From: Oxalicibacterium solurbis
GTDB lineage: Bacteria > Pseudomonadota > Gammaproteobacteria > Burkholderiales > Burkholderiaceae_D
DNA length: 64,000 nt
Direction of reading: 5' to 3'
Assembly (NCBI RefSeq): GCF_014635845.1
Contig: NZ_BMDP01000001.1
Location: 1 to 64,000 of the forward strand
The translations under genes were made by a program, and so were the position numbers. Below are positions 61,032 through 64,000 of this stretch, in pieces. How positions within the stretch are numbered: the first letter of the stretch is position 1; each line of letters opens with the position of its first letter. The notes beneath the pieces were generated by a model that did no database searches, had not been told where the DNA came from, and was given only the letters and a program-made list of their open reading frames with translations.

Positions 61032-61409
61032 ATGTTCAACAACAAGGATGCGATCGCGATGATCGCAGTCAGGGATATGCAGGTCGCAGCGAAATTTTAC
61101 GAAACCGTACTCGGCTTGCAAAAGGAATCGACCATAGATAAAGAAGTCATTACCTACCGCAGCGGCAACACGAGAATCAACGTCTACCAGTCACAATATG
61201 CCGGTACCAACAAGGCGACGACGCTGATATGGAATGTCGGTGACGATATCGACGCTATTGCCCGCATGCTGAAGAACAAGGGGATAGCCTTTGAACATTA
61301 CGATCTGCCAGGTTTGACGTTAGAGAACGATCTTTACGTCGGCGATGGCATGAAGGTCGCATGGTTCAAGGATCCGGACGGCAATATACTTAGCATCGTC
61401 TCCGGTTAG
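61032..61409 (+). CDS. VOC-superfamily (glyoxalase/bleomycin-resistance-like) protein
   Basis: A 125-residue single-module VOC protein. The start MIAVRDMQVAAKFYETVLGL is the classic beta-alpha-beta entry (first metal-ligand position lacks His), followed by ATTLIWNVGDD and the ending VAWFKDPDGNILSI, typical of the family. Single modules dimerise and act in ring cleavage, isomerisation, glyoxal detoxification or drug binding. The ATG at 61032 has AAGGAG. The specific reaction cannot be assigned. Confidence 0.87.
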   Translation: MFNNKDAIAMIAVRDMQVAAKFYETVLGLQKESTIDKEVITYRSGNTRINVYQSQYAGTNKATTLIWNVGDDIDAIARMLKNKGIAFEHYDLPGLTLENDLYVGDGMKVAWFKDPDGNILSIVSG

Positions 61410-61417
61410 TCGAACAT

Positions 61418-61774
61418 CTATCCGAACAGCCAGCCGGCGCCCAGCAACAACGATGCAGCGGCTGCGATCTTGCCGCCGATGACGACGCGGTGCGGCGCAT
61501 AGCTGAGCAACAGCACCAGTATCAGCGCCGCAGCCGTCAGCGTGCCCAGGCACAGCACCGGGCCGATGGTCCAGCCTTCCAGTGCTACGCAGACGGCGAA
61601 GGCCGCCAGCAAAGCCAGCGTTCCCATTGCGCGAAACAATTGGCGCACGGCCATGCTCGGTTCCTTGCCGCGGCCGTGGATATCCGAATAGTGGCGATCC
61701 ATTGCCAGGCTGAGCGCAGTCCAGCCGCAGCAAGCCAGCATGAGTCCGGTGACGAATCCGATGAAAGCGCTCAT
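61418..61774 (-). CDS. DUF3325 inner-membrane protein
   Basis: A 118-residue protein with about four hydrophobic segments, matching DUF3325 (GFVTGLMLACCGWTALSLAM start, and RAMGTLALLAAFAVCVALEG). These small proteins follow PepSY genes in iron-siderophore uptake operons of proteobacteria. Its ATG overlaps the PepSY stop (ATGA), so it is translationally coupled. Confidence 0.85.
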   Translation of the reverse strand: MSAFIGFVTGLMLACCGWTALSLAMDRHYSDIHGRGKEPSMAVRQLFRAMGTLALLAAFAVCVALEGWTIGPVLCLGTLTAAALILVLLLSYAPHRVVIGGKIAAAASLLLGAGWLFG

Positions 61775-63381
61775 GTCGCCTCCGGCATCAGTTTTTCATC
61801 GGCTGCTGGTCTCTTCAAAGGCTTCTTCTGCACACCGTGCTTACCGCCCTTCAGCCGCCATGCCGCATACGCGAAGCAGCAACCCAACAGCAGTGCCATC
61901 AGGTCGAAACCGGCGAATACCGCCGGACCGTGCAGCAGCGTCACGCCCAGATGCAGATTGGTGGTGAATGCGTTCAATACTGGCAGCGACATGAACAGGA
62001 AACCGCCGAACGCCAGCAGCCATTGCCACATGCGGCGCGACGGCCTTATATGCGCGCAGGCCAGCGCAACGCCCCATGCGATGAAGAAGCAGCGCGCTTC
62101 GATATCGATGCGATTTTCGAGTCCAACCGGCAGCAGCCGGTTCGCCCAGAAATAGGCGGCGAAAGCGATCGGCAGGCCGGCGATCACGCCGATGTTCATG
62201 CCTTCCACCAGCCGCAGGCCGAAGGTAGGACGTGCGCCGGCCGCGATCGCCTTCGCCTGTCCCTGCCGTTTCTTCACGGCCCACAGCAAGGCACCGGTCG
62301 CCACCATCGCGCATCCTGCGAGCCCGCACAGGAAGAACAGGAAGCGCAGCAACGGATCGGAGAAATGCGCCATGTGCAGGCCATACAGCACGCCGCGCGT
62401 TTCCGCCGCACCGCTGACCGAATCGCCATGCGATGCAATCAGCTCACCGCTGGTGCCGTTGAACTGCATGGACGGACGCAAATAGGACAGATGTCTGTAG
62501 TACTGGCGCGTGACGGAAACCGTCGCATTGGCATCGCCCGGATGATTGATGGTGATGGAAGCGGCCGCGCCCTGCCATTGCTGCTCTGCCCGCTCCACGA
62601 TCGGCGCGATTGGCGTGAGTGCCGCCGGCCTGCCGGCAGCCGGCCCGTTCTGCGCAGACGGGAAGACGTCGGCGAAGAATGCCTGCTGATCGCCTTTGTA
62701 GACCGTTTCCACACCGCTCGGCATGTACATGAACATCAGCGTGATCAATCCCGTATAGGTGATCATCAGGTGATACGGCAAGGCCAGCACGCCGAGCGCA
62801 TTGTGCGCATCGAGCCACGATCGCTGTCCCTTCTTCGGACGAAACGTGAAGAAATCCTTGAAGATGCGCTTGTGCGTGATGACGCCGGTGACGATCGCAA
62901 CCAGCATGAACATCGCGCAGAAACCGACGATCCAGCGAGCCCAGCGCACAGGAATGTAATGCAGGTCGAAATGCAAGCGATAGAGGAATTCGCCGCCGCG
63001 CGTTTCGCGTACCGACGGCATCGCGGCACCGGTGGCAGGATCGAGCAGCATGCTCTGGAAGCGGGCCGGCTTTTCTCCCGGCACGGCGCGCGGAATCCAG
63101 CCGATGCGCATCGTCGGCGTGCGGTCGTCCGGCAGTGAAATGAACCAGCGCGTCGCATCCGGCGCCTGCTGCTCCAGTGCACGTACGGCATTTTGCGCAG
63201 CCTGCACGTTGCCGACCGGCGCCGCGGTGGCAGCCTGCAATTCCGGTTTCATCCATGATGAAATCTCGTCGCGGTAATAGGACGACGTGCCGGCCGCGAA
63301 TATCAAAAACAATATCCAGCACACCAGCAGGCCGGACCAGGTATGCAGCCACGCCATCGACTGGCGGAATCCTTCCTTCAT
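61771..63381 (-). CDS. PepSY-associated membrane protein (iron-uptake type)
   Basis: A 536-residue inner-membrane protein of the PepSY_TM family. The start SMAWLHTWSGLLVCWILFL holds the conserved histidine of helix 1, and the middle has LHFDLHYIP, then SWLDAHNALGVLALPYHLMI and a periplasmic PepSY part (about 240-320). Further helices follow to the C-terminus. Family members are linked to reduction or handling of ferric siderophores in the periplasm. It overlaps both neighbours by four bases. The upstream Fur box supports iron control. Confidence 0.9.
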   Translation of the reverse strand: MKEGFRQSMAWLHTWSGLLVCWILFLIFAAGTSSYYRDEISSWMKPELQAATAAPVGNVQAAQNAVRALEQQAPDATRWFISLPDDRTPTMRIGWIPRAVPGEKPARFQSMLLDPATGAAMPSVRETRGGEFLYRLHFDLHYIPVRWARWIVGFCAMFMLVAIVTGVITHKRIFKDFFTFRPKKGQRSWLDAHNALGVLALPYHLMITYTGLITLMFMYMPSGVETVYKGDQQAFFADVFPSAQNGPAAGRPAALTPIAPIVERAEQQWQGAAASITINHPGDANATVSVTRQYYRHLSYLRPSMQFNGTSGELIASHGDSVSGAAETRGVLYGLHMAHFSDPLLRFLFFLCGLAGCAMVATGALLWAVKKRQGQAKAIAAGARPTFGLRLVEGMNIGVIAGLPIAFAAYFWANRLLPVGLENRIDIEARCFFIAWGVALACAHIRPSRRMWQWLLAFGGFLFMSLPVLNAFTTNLHLGVTLLHGPAVFAGFDLMALLLGCCFAYAAWRLKGGKHGVQKKPLKRPAADEKLMPEAT

Positions 63382-63662
63382 GCCCCGCTCCGCAATGCCA
63401 TCAGCAACAGGCCCAACACGGCTGCAGGCGCAACGAGGCCAACCCAGGCACGCCATGCGGTTTTCGCAGCGAAGACCCAGATCGTCGCGCAGGTGTAGAC
63501 CGTGAACGACAGCATCGTCGCCGTCAGCACGGCATCCGCTTTTGCCAACGGCAGCCCCAATGCCAGCACGGCAGTGGACAGCGCAGCGACCACATAGCCG
63601 CCGCCGATGGCCGCCATTGCACGTGCCGCCACCCCAAATTTGTATTGCAATTCTTCTTTCAT
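63378..63662 (-). CDS. DUF3649 inner-membrane protein
   Basis: A 94-residue small membrane protein of the DUF3649 family (RAMAAIGGGYVVAALSTAVL, then AVLTATMLSFTVYTCATIWV). It is first gene of the DUF3649-PepSY-DUF3325 operon. The ribosome binding site is weak. The start at 63662 follows a Fur box by 72 bp. The longer frame to 63872 overlaps the Fur box and is not credible. Confidence 0.85.
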   Translation of the reverse strand: MKEELQYKFGVAARAMAAIGGGYVVAALSTAVLALGLPLAKADAVLTATMLSFTVYTCATIWVFAAKTAWRAWVGLVAPAAVLGLLLMALRSGA

Positions 63663-63733
63663 CGTTCGGTACCGACGGATTAACTGTGTTGCCTGCCGCT
63701 GCTGCCGTTCCGGGGTAAATCGGATAACAGCGC

Positions 63734-63752
63734 AATAATGAGAATAATTATC
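63734..63752. promoter_or_regulatory. Fur box
   Basis: AATAATGAGAATAATTATC matches the 19-bp Fur consensus GATAATGATAATCATTATC at 16 of 19 positions. It lies 72 bp upstream of the DUF3649 start, inside an AT-rich promoter region. Predicts iron repression of the operon. Confidence 0.8.
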
Positions 63753-63830
63753 GTTTGCATTGTATTGAAAAAGCCGCGGCAAGGCAATCGACACGCTGCA
63801 GCAGCTTGGAATTCCCATGCAACGCACAAA

Positions 63831-63855
63831 AGAAAAGCGGCGCATTTGCGCCGCT
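63831..63855 (-). terminator. Rho-independent terminator of the CobW-type gene
   Basis: AGCGGCGC (63836-63843) and GCGCCGCT (63848-63855) form an 8-bp stem with a 4-base loop. Read on the minus strand it ends in TTTTCTTTT. Confidence 0.85.
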
Positions 63856-63872
63856 CGATCAGTTGCCCGCAA

Positions 63873-64000
63873 TTACCATGGAAAGGGATCGTGATATTCC
63901 TGCCAGGCTTGCGGCCCCTGCTCCATTTCCTCGTCGGTCAACAGGCAATCGTCCAGCATGCAGCGCAGCGCCGCCTCATCCATGCCGATACCGATCAACA
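63873..64000 (-). CDS. CobW/ZigA-type GTP-binding protein, 3' end
   Basis: Only the last 42 codons are in the window. They read IGIGMDEAALRCMLDDCLLT and end EYHDPFPW, the typical end of the CobW C-terminal domain in zinc-responsive G3E GTPases, which act as metallochaperones under zinc or metal stress. The start is beyond the right edge. Its terminator follows 18 bases after the stop. Confidence 0.75.
   Translation of the reverse strand, partial: LIGIGMDEAALRCMLDDCLLTDEEMEQGPQAWQEYHDPFPW

Overview
The window looks like chromosomal DNA of a GC-rich betaproteobacterium, most likely Burkholderiales/Oxalobacteraceae. This is inferred from base composition, the style of EF-G, and the mix of DUF4136, YSC84, DUF3300, DUF2950 and DUF3649-PepSY-DUF3325 genes. 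No rRNA, tRNA, CRISPR array, integrase or complete insertion sequence was seen.

Layout. 1-1776: a 5'-truncated TolC-type efflux gene behind an AT-rich junction, then a Tat-exported multicopper oxidase (copper/metal resistance remnant). 2012-9.8 kb: housekeeping and envelope genes (small acidic protein, a solitary EF-G, a methyltransferase, a Bcr/CflA-type drug exporter, a DUF4136 lipoprotein, an MltF-like lytic transglycosylase, a YSC84-domain protein). 9.86-16.6 kb: a minus-strand sulfatase operon (outer-membrane protein, type III alkylsulfatase, formylglycine-generating enzyme, HAD phosphatase, arylsulfatase) with a 16-bp inverted repeat just upstream. 16.8-27.7 kb: minus-strand exported and membrane proteins of partly unknown role, including MscS, DUF2950, DUF3300, a second HAD paralogue and beta-barrel proteins. 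28.1-31.4 kb: a two-component cluster (CheY-like receiver, FixJ-type regulator, hybrid sensor kinase with a substrate-binding-protein-like sensor).

31.5-59.6 kb is the outstanding feature: an apparently complete extracellular contractile injection system (eCIS, Afp/PVC-like) in one ~28-kb minus-strand operon of 19 tightly packed genes. Reading order: DUF4255 cap (Afp16-like), unknown CIS-associated protein, sheath, two tube proteins, a DUF5908 mini-protein, LysM baseplate hub protein, VgrG-like spike, PAAR tip, gp25-like protein, two J-like baseplate proteins flanking a putative fibre and a small protein, a very long tape measure, AAA+ ATPase, a membrane-anchored GH18-like protein, a methyltransferase, and a 1095-residue DUF4157 cargo ending in an ADP-ribosyltransferase-like domain. 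The cargo gene is visibly AT-richer than the machine.

Divergent from this operon is a LuxR-family regulator with an acyl-homoserine-lactone-type ligand domain. Between the two lies a perfect 20-bp lux-box palindrome (ACCTGTCAAA AATGACAGGT), at the spacing expected for LuxR activation of a candidate eCIS promoter. No luxI is present. The working model is a quorum- or signal-gated injection machine that carries an ART toxin.

61.0-64 kb: a VOC-family protein, then a DUF3649-PepSY-DUF3325 iron-uptake-type operon behind a strong Fur-box match, and the 3' end of a CobW/ZigA-type GTPase gene.
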